Source: an uncultured bacterium
Lineage (GTDB): Bacteria > Cyanobacteriota > Vampirovibrionia > Gastranaerophilales > Gastranaerophilaceae
DNA length: 64,000 bases
Direction: 5' to 3'
Assembly: GCA_949284415.1 (NCBI GenBank)
Contig: CASDVM010000008.1
Location: forward strand, 100,711-164,710
The notes under the pieces are model-generated. The model had not been told where the DNA came from and did no database searches. It saw nothing but the letters and a program-made list of their open reading frames with translations. Shown in pieces: positions 49,731-58,223 of this stretch. Position 1 is the first letter of the stretch. The number at the start of each line of letters is the position of its first letter. Both the position numbers and the translations under genes were made by a program.

Positions 49731-51324
49731 TAGAAACCTGTCTTTCTTTAATTTTAGCATCCGTAACAACATCAGTCAGCAGGAATGAAAATTCGCTGCC
49801 TTTATCTACTTTACTGTCAACCCAGATTTTCCCGCCATGAGCATCAATAATCTGCCTTGAAAGATAAAGTCCGAGACCTGTTCCCGTAGAACGCTTTCTT
49901 GCAGTTCCTTGAGAAAATCTTTTGAATAAATTCGGTATATCAGCCTGCGGAATTCCGTTTCCGTTATCGGAAACCGAAAATATAAAGTCCCCGTTTTGAG
50001 CTTTTGCAAGCACCTTTACTTCTCCGCCTTTATTGGTATAATTCAATGCATTACCGCAAAGATTTGTAATCACACGCTTAATCTCGGCTCTGTCAGCAAA
50101 TATATGCAAGTCATCAGAGAGTTCAAAAGTTACCGAAAAATTAAGATCTTTTTTAAGTGCAAGCGGTTTTAATTCACTGTAACACTGCTCAACTAAATCT
50201 TTTACAGGGAAAGCAGTTTTGCAAAGAGTTAATTTTCCGCTTTCAAATCTGTAAACTTCCAGCAGCGCATTTACAAGCCCGAGCAAATCTTCGTTGCTTT
50301 GAAGCATTGTAGATAAAAGTACTTTTTGCTTTTCATCAAGAGTACCTATTGCACCTTCAAGGAAAAATTTTAATGTCTGAATAGCAGCAAGCAGAGGAGT
50401 TCTCATATCATGCGTAAGAGTTGCAATAAAATCATCGCGTAACCTTTCAGCCTCTTTATGTGCACTTACATCCCTTATAACGCCTACAAATTTATCAAAT
50501 TTATTATCATCGCCTGAAATTCCCGCAAAACTTATTTCAACAGGAACATGAATACCGCTCAGAGTATTTACTAAATAATAGTCTCGCAGTAAAATCTCGG
50601 AATGTTCTTCCCCGAGTCCGAAAATTTCACCGGATTTATTGTCTTTTGATGAATTAAATTCTTTTATGTTTGAATAAGCAATTTCCTGAAATTTCTTTTT
50701 ACACAATGACTCTGCAGACAGTCCAGCCATATTTTCACATGCAGGATTAACCTGCTCGATTTTGCCATCGCCGTCAACAATAATTATTCCGTCAGCACAA
50801 TAATTTATGATGCCTGAAAGTTTTTTATTAGCTTCTTGAAGATCAGCCGTACGCTCCGCAACAATTTTTTCAAGGTTAGCCGAATAATCTTGAAGCTTTG
50901 ATTTAGCATCTTCAAGTTCGTAAATCTTATTGCGGAGATTTTCCAGCAGATGGCTTCTTTCTATACCGTTTTTTATATTGAGAATAAGGTCATCGTTATC
51001 CCATGGCTTTTCGATGTATTTGTAAAGCCCTATTTCGTTTATCGCTTTAATTGCATTTTCTTTATCGGCATAACCTGTCAAAAGAATCATGCTGACTTCA
51101 GGATAAAGCTTTTTCGCTTCTCTTAAAAATTCAAGTCCGTTCATTTCCGGCATAATAAAATCGGAAATAATTAAATCGGGAGCATTATCATTCAAAAAAA
51201 TAAGAGCATCTTTCGGGCTGTTAAATAAATGTATATCATCAAATCCCTCAACTTTAAACAGTGTTTTAAAAGCCGAGGTAACCATTTTTTCATCATCAAC
51301 TACTACAATTTTACCGGTATTCAT
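49723..51324 (-). CDS. hybrid sensor kinase: receiver-PAS-histidine kinase
   Basis: A 533-residue cytoplasmic protein. It starts with a receiver domain (5-118; VVVDDEKMV, the aspartate in IISDFIMPEM, KPW), followed by a coiled coil (about 125-165) and a PAS domain with C-terminal extension (170-290). Next come HisKA (about 295-365) with the phosphorylated histidine in LTHDMRTPL, and the ATPase domain with NLCGNALNYTNKGG, DNGNGIP and GTGLGLYLS. The N-terminal receiver makes it a relay node that takes phosphate from another kinase or senses through PAS. It forms an operon with the response regulator (8-bp overlap). Confidence 0.93.
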   Translation of the reverse strand: MNTGKIVVVDDEKMVTSAFKTLFKVEGFDDIHLFNSPKDALIFLNDNAPDLIISDFIMPEMNGLEFLREAKKLYPEVSMILLTGYADKENAIKAINEIGLYKYIEKPWDNDDLILNIKNGIERSHLLENLRNKIYELEDAKSKLQDYSANLEKIVAERTADLQEANKKLSGIINYCADGIIIVDGDGKIEQVNPACENMAGLSAESLCKKKFQEIAYSNIKEFNSSKDNKSGEIFGLGEEHSEILLRDYYLVNTLSGIHVPVEISFAGISGDDNKFDKFVGVIRDVSAHKEAERLRDDFIATLTHDMRTPLLAAIQTLKFFLEGAIGTLDEKQKVLLSTMLQSNEDLLGLVNALLEVYRFESGKLTLCKTAFPVKDLVEQCYSELKPLALKKDLNFSVTFELSDDLHIFADRAEIKRVITNLCGNALNYTNKGGEVKVLAKAQNGDFIFSVSDNGNGIPQADIPNLFKRFSQGTARKRSTGTGLGLYLSRQIIDAHGGKIWVDSKVDKGSEFSFLLTDVVTDAKIKERQVSNG

Positions 51325-51381
51325 ACTTTATATCATACGCTATTTTAATTCGGAGGACAAATACATTACAAAATTGCAATA

Positions 51382-51413
51382 ATTACGGGGAAATTTTATC
51401 TCCCCGTAATTTT
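51382..51413. terminator. inverted repeat at the end of the ferritin gene
   Basis: ATTACGGGGA (51382-51391) / TCCCCGTAAT (51401-51410) is a perfect 10-bp stem. The T tract lies on the plus-strand side, so its use as a terminator of the minus-strand ferritin operon is plausible but not typical. Confidence 0.5.
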
Positions 51414-51921
51414 ATTTATAAGAATGAGCTTTATATTCTCTTTTGCTTAAGTCCTGATCCAGATGATAAAGCGAAGCTTTTTCATCTCCGAACATTTTTA
51501 ATTTTGTTATTACATCTCTTGCGTTTGCTTCTTCTTCAACCTGTTCGGTTATATACCAGTTTATAAAATGACGTGTTGCAAGATCGCACTCGTCTTCACT
51601 CATAGATGCAACGCAATTTATGCTTTCCGTAACAAACTTTTCATGTTCCAGAATTTTTTCAAATACCTGCAGAGGATTTTCAAAATTTCTTTCGGGCGAA
51701 TCAATTTTATCAAGATTGACCTTGCCGTCCCGTTCGATAATATAATCAAATAAAATCATTCCATGATCAATTTCCTCCCGTGCCTGAACTTTTGTCCAAT
51801 TTGCAAAACCATACAGGCCAATTTCGTCAAAAAAAGCAGACATAGCAAGATATAAATAAGCTGAATAAAATTCTTTGTTAATTTGTGAATTAAGAACATT
51901 TTGCACCTTTTCGCTAATCAC
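51412..51921 (-). CDS. ftnA: non-haem ferritin (FtnA type)
   Basis: A 169-residue four-helix bundle: EFYSAYLYLAMSAFFDEIGL, GFANWTKVQAREEIDHGMI with the di-iron glutamates and histidine, and FINWYITEQVEEEANA with the second Glu pair. It oxidises and stores iron. The gene starts inside the end of the superoxide reductase gene (8-bp overlap), so both are made together: one removes superoxide, the other keeps released iron out of Fenton chemistry. Confidence 0.94.
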   Translation of the reverse strand: MISEKVQNVLNSQINKEFYSAYLYLAMSAFFDEIGLYGFANWTKVQAREEIDHGMILFDYIIERDGKVNLDKIDSPERNFENPLQVFEKILEHEKFVTESINCVASMSEDECDLATRHFINWYITEQVEEEANARDVITKLKMFGDEKASLYHLDQDLSKREYKAHSYK

Positions 51922-52306
51922 TTTTGCCCTCCCATAATCCGTGCAGATTACAAAATTCTCTTGCCGTAAGATTTTTAAAGTCGTTATTCAAGAGCATTTT
52001 GGGTTCGTCTCCCGGATATAAATATTGTAACTGTACTTTATTTCTGTCTTCGGAAATTGTTTCAATAAACACTATATGATGTTCTTCTGTCATCGGATGC
52101 AGAACTTCACCGACACGAACTTCATCGTTATTATCCGAATTTTTTATAAATATCGGAATATGTTTTTCGAGCATAGCGTCTTCTTGCTCTTGTGCATCGA
52201 GTTTTCTCATAGGCTGACCGCAGCAGACAAGCTCGCCACCGCCGACAAGAATCACTTCAACCATATTTCCGCAGATTTCGCACTTATATAAATCTAAGCG
52301 TTCCAT
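51914..52306 (-). CDS. dfx: desulfoferrodoxin (superoxide reductase, class I)
   Basis: A 130-residue protein. The N-terminal desulforedoxin-like centre has Cys9, Cys12, Cys28 and Cys29 (CEIC, CCG). The catalytic domain has Glu47 and His49 in EKHIPIF, histidines in HPMTEEHHI and CNLHG at the end. It reduces superoxide to hydrogen peroxide with electrons from rubredoxin-type donors, a hallmark of anaerobes. The start at ATG 52306 with AAAGGAG is five codons inside the longer frame. It is the first gene of the pair with ferritin. Confidence 0.95.
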   Translation of the reverse strand: MERLDLYKCEICGNMVEVILVGGGELVCCGQPMRKLDAQEQEDAMLEKHIPIFIKNSDNNDEVRVGEVLHPMTEEHHIVFIETISEDRNKVQLQYLYPGDEPKMLLNNDFKNLTAREFCNLHGLWEGKSD

Positions 52307-52435
52307 TATTTCTCCTTTCAATATATTATTATTCTTTTCGCGCGGATTTTTACATTAACCTTATGGCTATAATATTTTTATTAATTTTTCTTAATAAAAT
52401 GGCAAAATATATATTTACCGTGTTTAAAATAGAAT

Positions 52436-53233
52436 ATGAAAGTACACGCGGTTTCTTTCAGTTTTTCAGGTATCAAAAAAAGGGATAAGCAGGAAAATAA
52501 TTATCCTTTTATGTATACTGCAGATCTTGCGCATATAAATTCAAAACATGATTCAAGGAAGTTTAAGGTCGGAACAGGACTTCTTGCACTGGCGGCGGTT
52601 ATTATTACTCTTTTTAACCTTAAAGGTCCTAAAAAGCTGCCTGAAAATATTGTAGAAATAACAGATATGAAAAAAGGTCTCAACCGTATAAAAGATTCGC
52701 CAAATACCGTTGAGGAACTTAAAAATAAAGTTCTTTATCCGCTTAAGTGTGCTATTGAAGGCAACAAGGAAATAACATTAAGCAAAAAATTCAAATCAGG
52801 CATAATACTTACCGGTGATAAAGAAGAAAAGCTTGCGGAAATTATGAACGCTTTTGCCGAACACACGCAGGAATTGGGGATTAAAACGGTCAATATTGCC
52901 CATACTGCATCAAGGACAAATGCCAGTGGCAAAACTTTTACGCGCAGATTAAAAAGAAATGAAATAAATAAAAATATTTTCTACGAACTGAAAAATGCAA
53001 AAAAGAGATTTGATAATGATGGAAAGTACACAGTTATAAATCTTGGCGATATTGGAAGACTTACAGATTTGCAAATAATAAAATCTCAAAAATCAAATTT
53101 CGAAGCTATGCTGGAAAACCTGAATTCAAAATCTTACCCGGGGGTTATATGGTCGGGCTGGACAACAAAATCAAAATCTCTTCCTCTGTTTTTCAGTGAT
53201 TTGCCGATACTGATAACAAAACTTGCAGACTAA
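52436..53233 (+). CDS. hypothetical membrane protein with a degenerate AAA-like domain (265 aa)
   Basis: The N-terminus VSFSFSGIKK has the aromatic motif seen in 26966-27505 and 29920-30294. One helix lies at about residues 47-63 (GLLALAAVIITLF). The C-terminal 150 residues follow the order of an AAA ATPase: GIILTGDKEEKLAEIM where a Walker A would be, VINLGDIGRLT like a Walker B, then FSDLPILIT near the end. The P-loop Gly-Lys-Thr is absent, so it would not bind ATP normally. TAAAAT lies 5 nt before the ATG and no ribosome-binding site is seen. Function unknown. Confidence 0.55.
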   Translation: MKVHAVSFSFSGIKKRDKQENNYPFMYTADLAHINSKHDSRKFKVGTGLLALAAVIITLFNLKGPKKLPENIVEITDMKKGLNRIKDSPNTVEELKNKVLYPLKCAIEGNKEITLSKKFKSGIILTGDKEEKLAEIMNAFAEHTQELGIKTVNIAHTASRTNASGKTFTRRLKRNEINKNIFYELKNAKKRFDNDGKYTVINLGDIGRLTDLQIIKSQKSNFEAMLENLNSKSYPGVIWSGWTTKSKSLPLFFSDLPILITKLAD

Positions 53234-53258
53234 ACCTTTTTTGTGTTAATATATATTC

Positions 53259-53520
53259 AGCCGTGCTCCACGGGGAATTGCAATCCCTTGACCCGAAGTT
53301 TATGCGGGGTGCAGAGCCTGTTGTGAGGATCCGGTGAATAATTTTAATAAATATGTTATTGTTGACGTTTAAGGGCATGATGGCGTAAGCTGTCGAACCG
53401 TGTCAGGGCGGAAACGCAGCAGCACTAAGACAATCCTTGCGGGTGTTGTGTCATTAAAAAGAGGTAGTGTATTTAAAGATTTTGTTTAGCGAATTCGATA
53501 GACAGTGGCACGGCTTTTTA
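53259..53520 (+). ncRNA. ffs: signal recognition particle RNA, long form with Alu domain
   Basis: The 5' AGCCGTGC (53259-53266) pairs with GCACGGCT (53508-53515), closing a molecule of about 260 nt. Inside are the helix 8 core GTCAGGGCGGAAACGCAGCA with the GGAA tetraloop and AGCAG internal loop, the preceding TTGTTGACGTTTA and the AGCGAAT-CGATAGA stretch, all as in the Bacillus scRNA. The first 100 nt carry the Alu-domain features GGGG, GCAATCC and CCCGAA. TATATT stands before the 5' end and TTTTTATTTT ends it. Confidence 0.95.
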
Positions 53521-54471
53521 TTTTAACTCTTTATCTTTTATGTATCTCGGTCTTGCTTTAACTTCCTGAAATACCTGCCCCACGTATTCACCTATAAGTC
53601 CAAGGCAGAAAAGCTGAATTCCGCCGAATATACATAATAATATTATAGCTGTAGCCCAGCCGTTTGGGGAATTATGCCAGAATATTTTTTCTGCTGCAGT
53701 CTCTAAGCCGACCAAAAATCCGAAAAATGCCATAAAAAAGCCTAAAACAGCAACAAATCTTAACGGAACAACGCTGTATGAGGTTATTCCATTCAATGCA
53801 AGAGTCATTAATGACATAAAGTTAAATTTTGATTCTCCTGCAGTTCTTGGTTTAACATCAAATTTTACATAGGCTGTTTTTAGCCCTAGTTCATTAAAAA
53901 ATCCGCGTAAAAATAAATATTTTTCAGGATAAAGTTCCATAATATCAAGAGCTTTTTTGCTGACAAGCCTGTAATCCGAATGGTTAGGAGGTATTTTTGC
54001 ACCAAGTATATTCATTGTCTTGTAAAATGCCACAGCTGTAATTTTTTTGAAAAATGAGTCCGTTTTTCTGTCATTTCTAATGCCGCAGACGATATCAGCA
54101 CCATTAATGTATTCATCAATAAATTTTTCAATTGCTTTCTCATCCTGCTGTAAATCAGCGTCAATTGAAACGGCACAGTCGCATCCAATATATCTCGCAC
54201 CTTCAAGCCCCGCAATTAGAGCCTTCTGGTTGCCGAAATTACGGATAAATTTTAAACCTTTAACACGCTTATCATTGTTATGCAGCCCTTCTATAATATT
54301 CCATGTATTATCCTTTGAACCGTCATCAACTAGATAAAGATAACTGTTTTTATTGATTTTTTCTTTTGATGAAAGTTCATCAAGTAACTTTAGAAGTATT
54401 TCTGCAGTATGTTTGATACACAACTCCTCGTTAAAACACGGAATAATAACTGCCAAAGTCGGTTTATCCAT
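53518..54471 (-). CDS. family 2 glycosyltransferase with two membrane helices (GtrB/DPM1 type)
   Basis: The 317-residue protein has the GT-A catalytic domain (1-220): VIIPCFNEE, LVDDGSKDNTW, the metal motif SIDADLQQ and GESKFNFMSL. Two helices near the C-terminus (about 230-250 and 265-290) follow. Such enzymes load undecaprenyl phosphate with a sugar for use outside the membrane. The start is ATG 54471 with GAGAGGA upstream; the frame runs 11 codons further. The 3' end touches the SRP RNA terminator on the other strand. Confidence 0.9.
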   Translation of the reverse strand: MDKPTLAVIIPCFNEELCIKHTAEILLKLLDELSSKEKINKNSYLYLVDDGSKDNTWNIIEGLHNNDKRVKGLKFIRNFGNQKALIAGLEGARYIGCDCAVSIDADLQQDEKAIEKFIDEYINGADIVCGIRNDRKTDSFFKKITAVAFYKTMNILGAKIPPNHSDYRLVSKKALDIMELYPEKYLFLRGFFNELGLKTAYVKFDVKPRTAGESKFNFMSLMTLALNGITSYSVVPLRFVAVLGFFMAFFGFLVGLETAAEKIFWHNSPNGWATAIILLCIFGGIQLFCLGLIGEYVGQVFQEVKARPRYIKDKELK

Positions 54472-54551
54472 AATTCCTCTCTTATAATTTGCAAAAAAGC
54501 ACAATTTTATACTATAATATATATATTAAATAAGCAAGGATTTTTTACTAT

Positions 54552-55409
54552 ATGGTTAACAAAAAATTTATACTGAACGCAGATGATTTCGGCATGTCTA
54601 AAGCATTTAACAGAGCAGTGCTGGACGGTTACCATAACGGTTTTTTAACAAGCGCAAGCCTCTGTGCCAACGGAAAAGCATTTAATGCGGCCGTAAATGA
54701 AATTATACCGGAATGTCCTAATCTGGGCATAGGAGTTCATTTGAACATTATTGAAGGTCGTTCGCTGACAAAATCTCCGCTTCTAACCAATAAACGCGGA
54801 AAATTTAACAACGGTTTTGCACAAATTCTTCTAAAATCAAACAGTCCTGAATTTATAAATCAGGTAGAATTTGAGTTTAGAACCCAGATTGAAACAATTA
54901 TGAATTATACAAAAGTTGACCACATTGATTCACATGTTCATACGCACGCCATCCCAAATCTTTTCAAACTCACGGCCAAGCTGGCTAAAGAATACAATAT
55001 TCCATTTATTAGAACCCAGTTTGAAGAAATGTATTTTGTTCCGTCAATAAAAAAACATCTAAATTTGAAATACCCGCCAAATATTTTAAAAATACTTTTA
55101 TTGAATTATTTTTCTGCAGGAAATAAAAAAGTTGTAAAAGAATACGGATTAAGAACTAATGATTATCTGCTGGGTGTAGGCTACACTGGGCTTATGGATG
55201 ATATGACCGTTGAATGCGGACTTAAAGTTTTGGAAGAAGACTGCATCGCTGAAGCGCTGATTCATCCTTGCCACTATGCAACATTCAACAAAAACGGGCA
55301 TTATACGGAATTTTTAATAACACAGAACAGAGCTTTGAAAGACAAAATAACCAGACTCGGCTTTGAAATAACAAACTACAAGAAAGAAATTGTAAACAAA
55401 GAGGCATAG
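54552..55409 (+). CDS. ChbG/HpnK-family carbohydrate deacetylase
   Basis: The 285-residue protein has the metal-binding set of the YdjC/ChbG fold: NADDFGMSKAFN at the N-terminus, GVHLNIIEG and DHIDSHVHTHAIP, plus EALIHPCHY near the end. The family removes acetyl groups from N-acetylated sugars such as chito-oligosaccharides or lipid-linked sugars. Next to a GT2 enzyme read divergently it may trim an undecaprenyl-linked amino sugar. AAGGA lies about 10 nt before the ATG. Confidence 0.88.
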   Translation: MVNKKFILNADDFGMSKAFNRAVLDGYHNGFLTSASLCANGKAFNAAVNEIIPECPNLGIGVHLNIIEGRSLTKSPLLTNKRGKFNNGFAQILLKSNSPEFINQVEFEFRTQIETIMNYTKVDHIDSHVHTHAIPNLFKLTAKLAKEYNIPFIRTQFEEMYFVPSIKKHLNLKYPPNILKILLLNYFSAGNKKVVKEYGLRTNDYLLGVGYTGLMDDMTVECGLKVLEEDCIAEALIHPCHYATFNKNGHYTEFLITQNRALKDKITRLGFEITNYKKEIVNKEA

Positions 55410-55460
55410 AATTTAAACAATATGAATACGTATTAAAAATGCGGGGGCCGGTGATTAAAT

Positions 55461-57239
55461 ATGCGCTTTAACAAAATTATTTTAATACTGTTTATTACCG
55501 GAATATTTTCCGGTTTTTGCACTTTTGAAATTATAAGAAAATCTGACAAGGCTGTTCTAAATATTGTAACAGCAAATAAAATTGAAGTTGATTTAAACGG
55601 GAATAACATATATGACATAGGTGAGACAATATGTATACCTGATATTGAAACTTTTACATCCGATTTAAAAATTAATCAGTCAAATTTATTACGCAGTGTA
55701 AAAATTTCTGCCGAAGACGGGATAAAACTAGGCTATCTTACGGATAATTTTGCGGATAATACTCTTTCAGACAGACGTGTAAGACTAAAATTTACAGGCA
55801 TTGAAAATTCGGAATGCAAATTCGCAGATATTATAACGGAGAACCAATCTTACCGCGAAAAGCTTGTAAATTCAGGATTTGCATTTAGCGGAGGCACACC
55901 GTTAAACAGTGAAAATTATATTAAACAGCTTAAAAATGCACGGAAACTTAAACTTGTAATACTTAATCATAAAAGTAATAAATATCACAAACTCGATTGT
56001 AAATACGGTCTTATCGCTCATGATGCTATTGTAGTGCCTGCGCAGCAAATTCCGGAAGATGCAAAACCTTGCAAATTCTGCCACATAACAAAGAAAGGAA
56101 CATTTTTTAAAAAGAGTAAAAAATCTGCAGAAAAATTACTTACTTATCCGCTCGCAATTTCAAACGGCAGTTTAAAATTGTATCTGAGCGATATGACAGT
56201 AAAATTAAAGCCTGATGACAAATGTTCCTCACTTGCCTGCAAAGAAATTCTTAACCTGATAAATGACAGTAAAACTTCAATAGATATTGCTCTTTACGGC
56301 TGGGATAATGTTGCGGAAATTAGAAATGCAATAAAAAATGCAAAATCAAGAGGCGTTAAAGTCCGTATAGTTTACGACACAAGTCCTGCTGAATATTATC
56401 CTGAAACAAAATATATCGTTGAACTTGCCGATGAGTCCGCAAAAGATTCTCCAAATGTTCTGATGCACAATAAATTTATAATTTTTGACAATCAAAAAGT
56501 TATTGCAGGCTCAATGAACTTTGCACGTACTGGATTTTCAGGCTTTAACAGCGACTGCATTATTTTTGTGAATTCTGAAGAAATTGCAAAAATTTATGAA
56601 GAGGAATTCTCGCAAATGCTTGCAGGGAAATTCAGTTCATCAAAATCTCAAGTAAAGCACAAAACAATTATGCTAGGTTCGGCGAAAGTAACACCGTTGT
56701 TTTCACCTAAAGATAAAATTATTACAAATAACGTAATTCCAATCATTAATAGTGCAAAGCATTACATTTATATCCCCGCTTTTCTGATAACCCATGATGA
56801 GCTTGCTCAGTCTTTAATAAATGCAAAAAAACGCGGAATTAACGTAAAATTGATCGTAGATGCAACAAATCCGTTTATGCCGAGAAGTAAAGTCAAAATG
56901 TTGAGAGCTTCAGGCATACCGGTAAAAATTGAAAATTACGCAGGCAAACTCCATTCAAAAAGTATTATAATTGATGACAAATATATTATTGCAGGTTCCA
57001 TGAATTTTTCAAAAAGCGGAGAAAACAAGAACGATGAAAACGCATTAATCATAGAAGACGAACGACTTGCAAAATATTATCGCGGATTTTTTGAATATTT
57101 ATGGAAGAAAATACCCGATAAATATTTAAAACAAGGCGTCAGAGCCGAGGGCAAATTCTCAACAGGTTCCTGCTCTGACGGCATTGACAATAATTTTGAC
57201 GGAAAAATTGATTTGGAAGATGCAGGATGTAAGAATTAA
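55461..57239 (+). CDS. secreted SNase-like / Ada-like / double phospholipase D fusion protein
   Basis: A 592-residue protein with a signal peptide or anchor (residues 6-27). It continues with a thermonuclease-like domain (about 30-150; NIVTANKIEVDLNG, YREKLVNSGFAF) and a small metal-binding segment (YHKLDC, then PCKFC, about 178-212). Two phospholipase D domains follow with HKD motifs HNKFIIFD and HSKSIIIDD, each followed by AGSMNF. The last 25 residues, CSDGIDNNFDGKIDLED, form an acidic loop typical of secreted proteins. It should cut a phosphodiester, DNA or lipid, outside the cell. I do not know this exact architecture. Confidence 0.85.
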   Translation: MRFNKIILILFITGIFSGFCTFEIIRKSDKAVLNIVTANKIEVDLNGNNIYDIGETICIPDIETFTSDLKINQSNLLRSVKISAEDGIKLGYLTDNFADNTLSDRRVRLKFTGIENSECKFADIITENQSYREKLVNSGFAFSGGTPLNSENYIKQLKNARKLKLVILNHKSNKYHKLDCKYGLIAHDAIVVPAQQIPEDAKPCKFCHITKKGTFFKKSKKSAEKLLTYPLAISNGSLKLYLSDMTVKLKPDDKCSSLACKEILNLINDSKTSIDIALYGWDNVAEIRNAIKNAKSRGVKVRIVYDTSPAEYYPETKYIVELADESAKDSPNVLMHNKFIIFDNQKVIAGSMNFARTGFSGFNSDCIIFVNSEEIAKIYEEEFSQMLAGKFSSSKSQVKHKTIMLGSAKVTPLFSPKDKIITNNVIPIINSAKHYIYIPAFLITHDELAQSLINAKKRGINVKLIVDATNPFMPRSKVKMLRASGIPVKIENYAGKLHSKSIIIDDKYIIAGSMNFSKSGENKNDENALIIEDERLAKYYRGFFEYLWKKIPDKYLKQGVRAEGKFSTGSCSDGIDNNFDGKIDLEDAGCKN

Positions 57240-57240
57240 A

Positions 57241-57864
57241 TTACCACGGGTAATCTTTTGCAATCCGCCATCCGTCAACCTGTATAAGTCTTGTACATGC
57301 GTGCCTGTGTTTTTTAAGTCCTGAATATGGCTTTTTGCATTCATTCAATAATTCATCTCTTGACAGGTTATTATATGAACTACTATCCTGCGAAGTAACA
57401 AAACGTCCGTTATTAAGAGAAAACAAAAAGGTTCTCCTTCCATCATAGCTCTCGGGTGCACAATACTTGTAATCAACACAATAAAAAATATTTATTAAAT
57501 TTTCAAATTGTATATAAGCTACAAATCCTGAACCATCATTTAAAGCAACTTTTATATATTTTTCATCTTCCTTCATTGCAGAATCAGCTTGAATATATTT
57601 ACCGATTGTAGCATTATACCAGTTCAGCAAATATTCCGAATTGTCTATAGCACTGCTCTCAAATGTCAAATTATCAGGTTCTATTGCATCATCATTTTGC
57701 CATCTAAGCACAGCCTGGCTCATGACTGAATAAAATTTTTCAAGCCTTACTGCTGCAACTTTTTTCTGATGCTCCGCTATCAATGCGGGCATAGTCATAG
57801 CCGCTACTACTCCGATAATACCCAATATTATTAATACTTCTGCAAGAGTAAAAGCTTTATTCAT
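57241..57864 (-). CDS. type IV prepilin-like protein
   Basis: A 207-residue protein with a four-residue leader MNKA, then FTLAEVLIILGIIGVVAAMT, with Glu5 and the usual hydrophobic helix. The residue before the cleavage site is Ala, not the common Gly. The C-terminal domain contains a cysteine set (YCVDYKYC, ECK, ACTR). It is a pilin or pseudopilin for a type IV pilus or type II-like system. It stands alone; no pilus assembly genes are in the window. It is convergent with the PLD gene, 1 nt apart. Confidence 0.9.
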   Translation of the reverse strand: MNKAFTLAEVLIILGIIGVVAAMTMPALIAEHQKKVAAVRLEKFYSVMSQAVLRWQNDDAIEPDNLTFESSAIDNSEYLLNWYNATIGKYIQADSAMKEDEKYIKVALNDGSGFVAYIQFENLINIFYCVDYKYCAPESYDGRRTFLFSLNNGRFVTSQDSSSYNNLSRDELLNECKKPYSGLKKHRHACTRLIQVDGWRIAKDYPW

Positions 57865-57926
57865 GCATATTTCCTCTATTACTAATTAGTCATACCTTAT
57901 TAATATTATAACATATTATTTAATTT

Positions 57927-58217
57927 ATGCAACAAGGGCGCAAAAAAAATATTGATAAAGATAAACGACAAATACTGTTAAACGCAATCGGCGAAATTAT
58001 TCATGAAAAAAGAATGGAAGCAGGAAAGGGCATTTTACTGCATTCTTATGAATACGACATTTCAAGCAGTTCGCTTTCACTGATTGAAAAAGGCATAAGA
58101 GATCCGCAGATTACAACACTATGGAAAGTCGTAAATTCACTTGATATGAGCTTCCCCGAATTTATAAATCTTTTATGCAAAAAATTACCTGCAGATTTTA
58201 AAATGACTGATGATTAA
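57927..58217 (+). CDS. XRE-family helix-turn-helix regulator
   Basis: A 96-residue protein with an HTH_3-like domain (about 15-80): LLNAIGEIIHEKRMEAGKGI, then ISSSSLSLIEKGIRDPQITTLW and LDMSFPEFINLL. It binds DNA as a small repressor or activator. The target is unknown; it is divergent from a prepilin gene with 62 bp between the starts, so autoregulation and pilin control are possible. TATTAT lies 7 nt before the ATG with no ribosome-binding site, hence probably leaderless. Confidence 0.85.
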   Translation: MQQGRKKNIDKDKRQILLNAIGEIIHEKRMEAGKGILLHSYEYDISSSSLSLIEKGIRDPQITTLWKVVNSLDMSFPEFINLLCKKLPADFKMTDD

Positions 58218-58223
58218 ATATTT

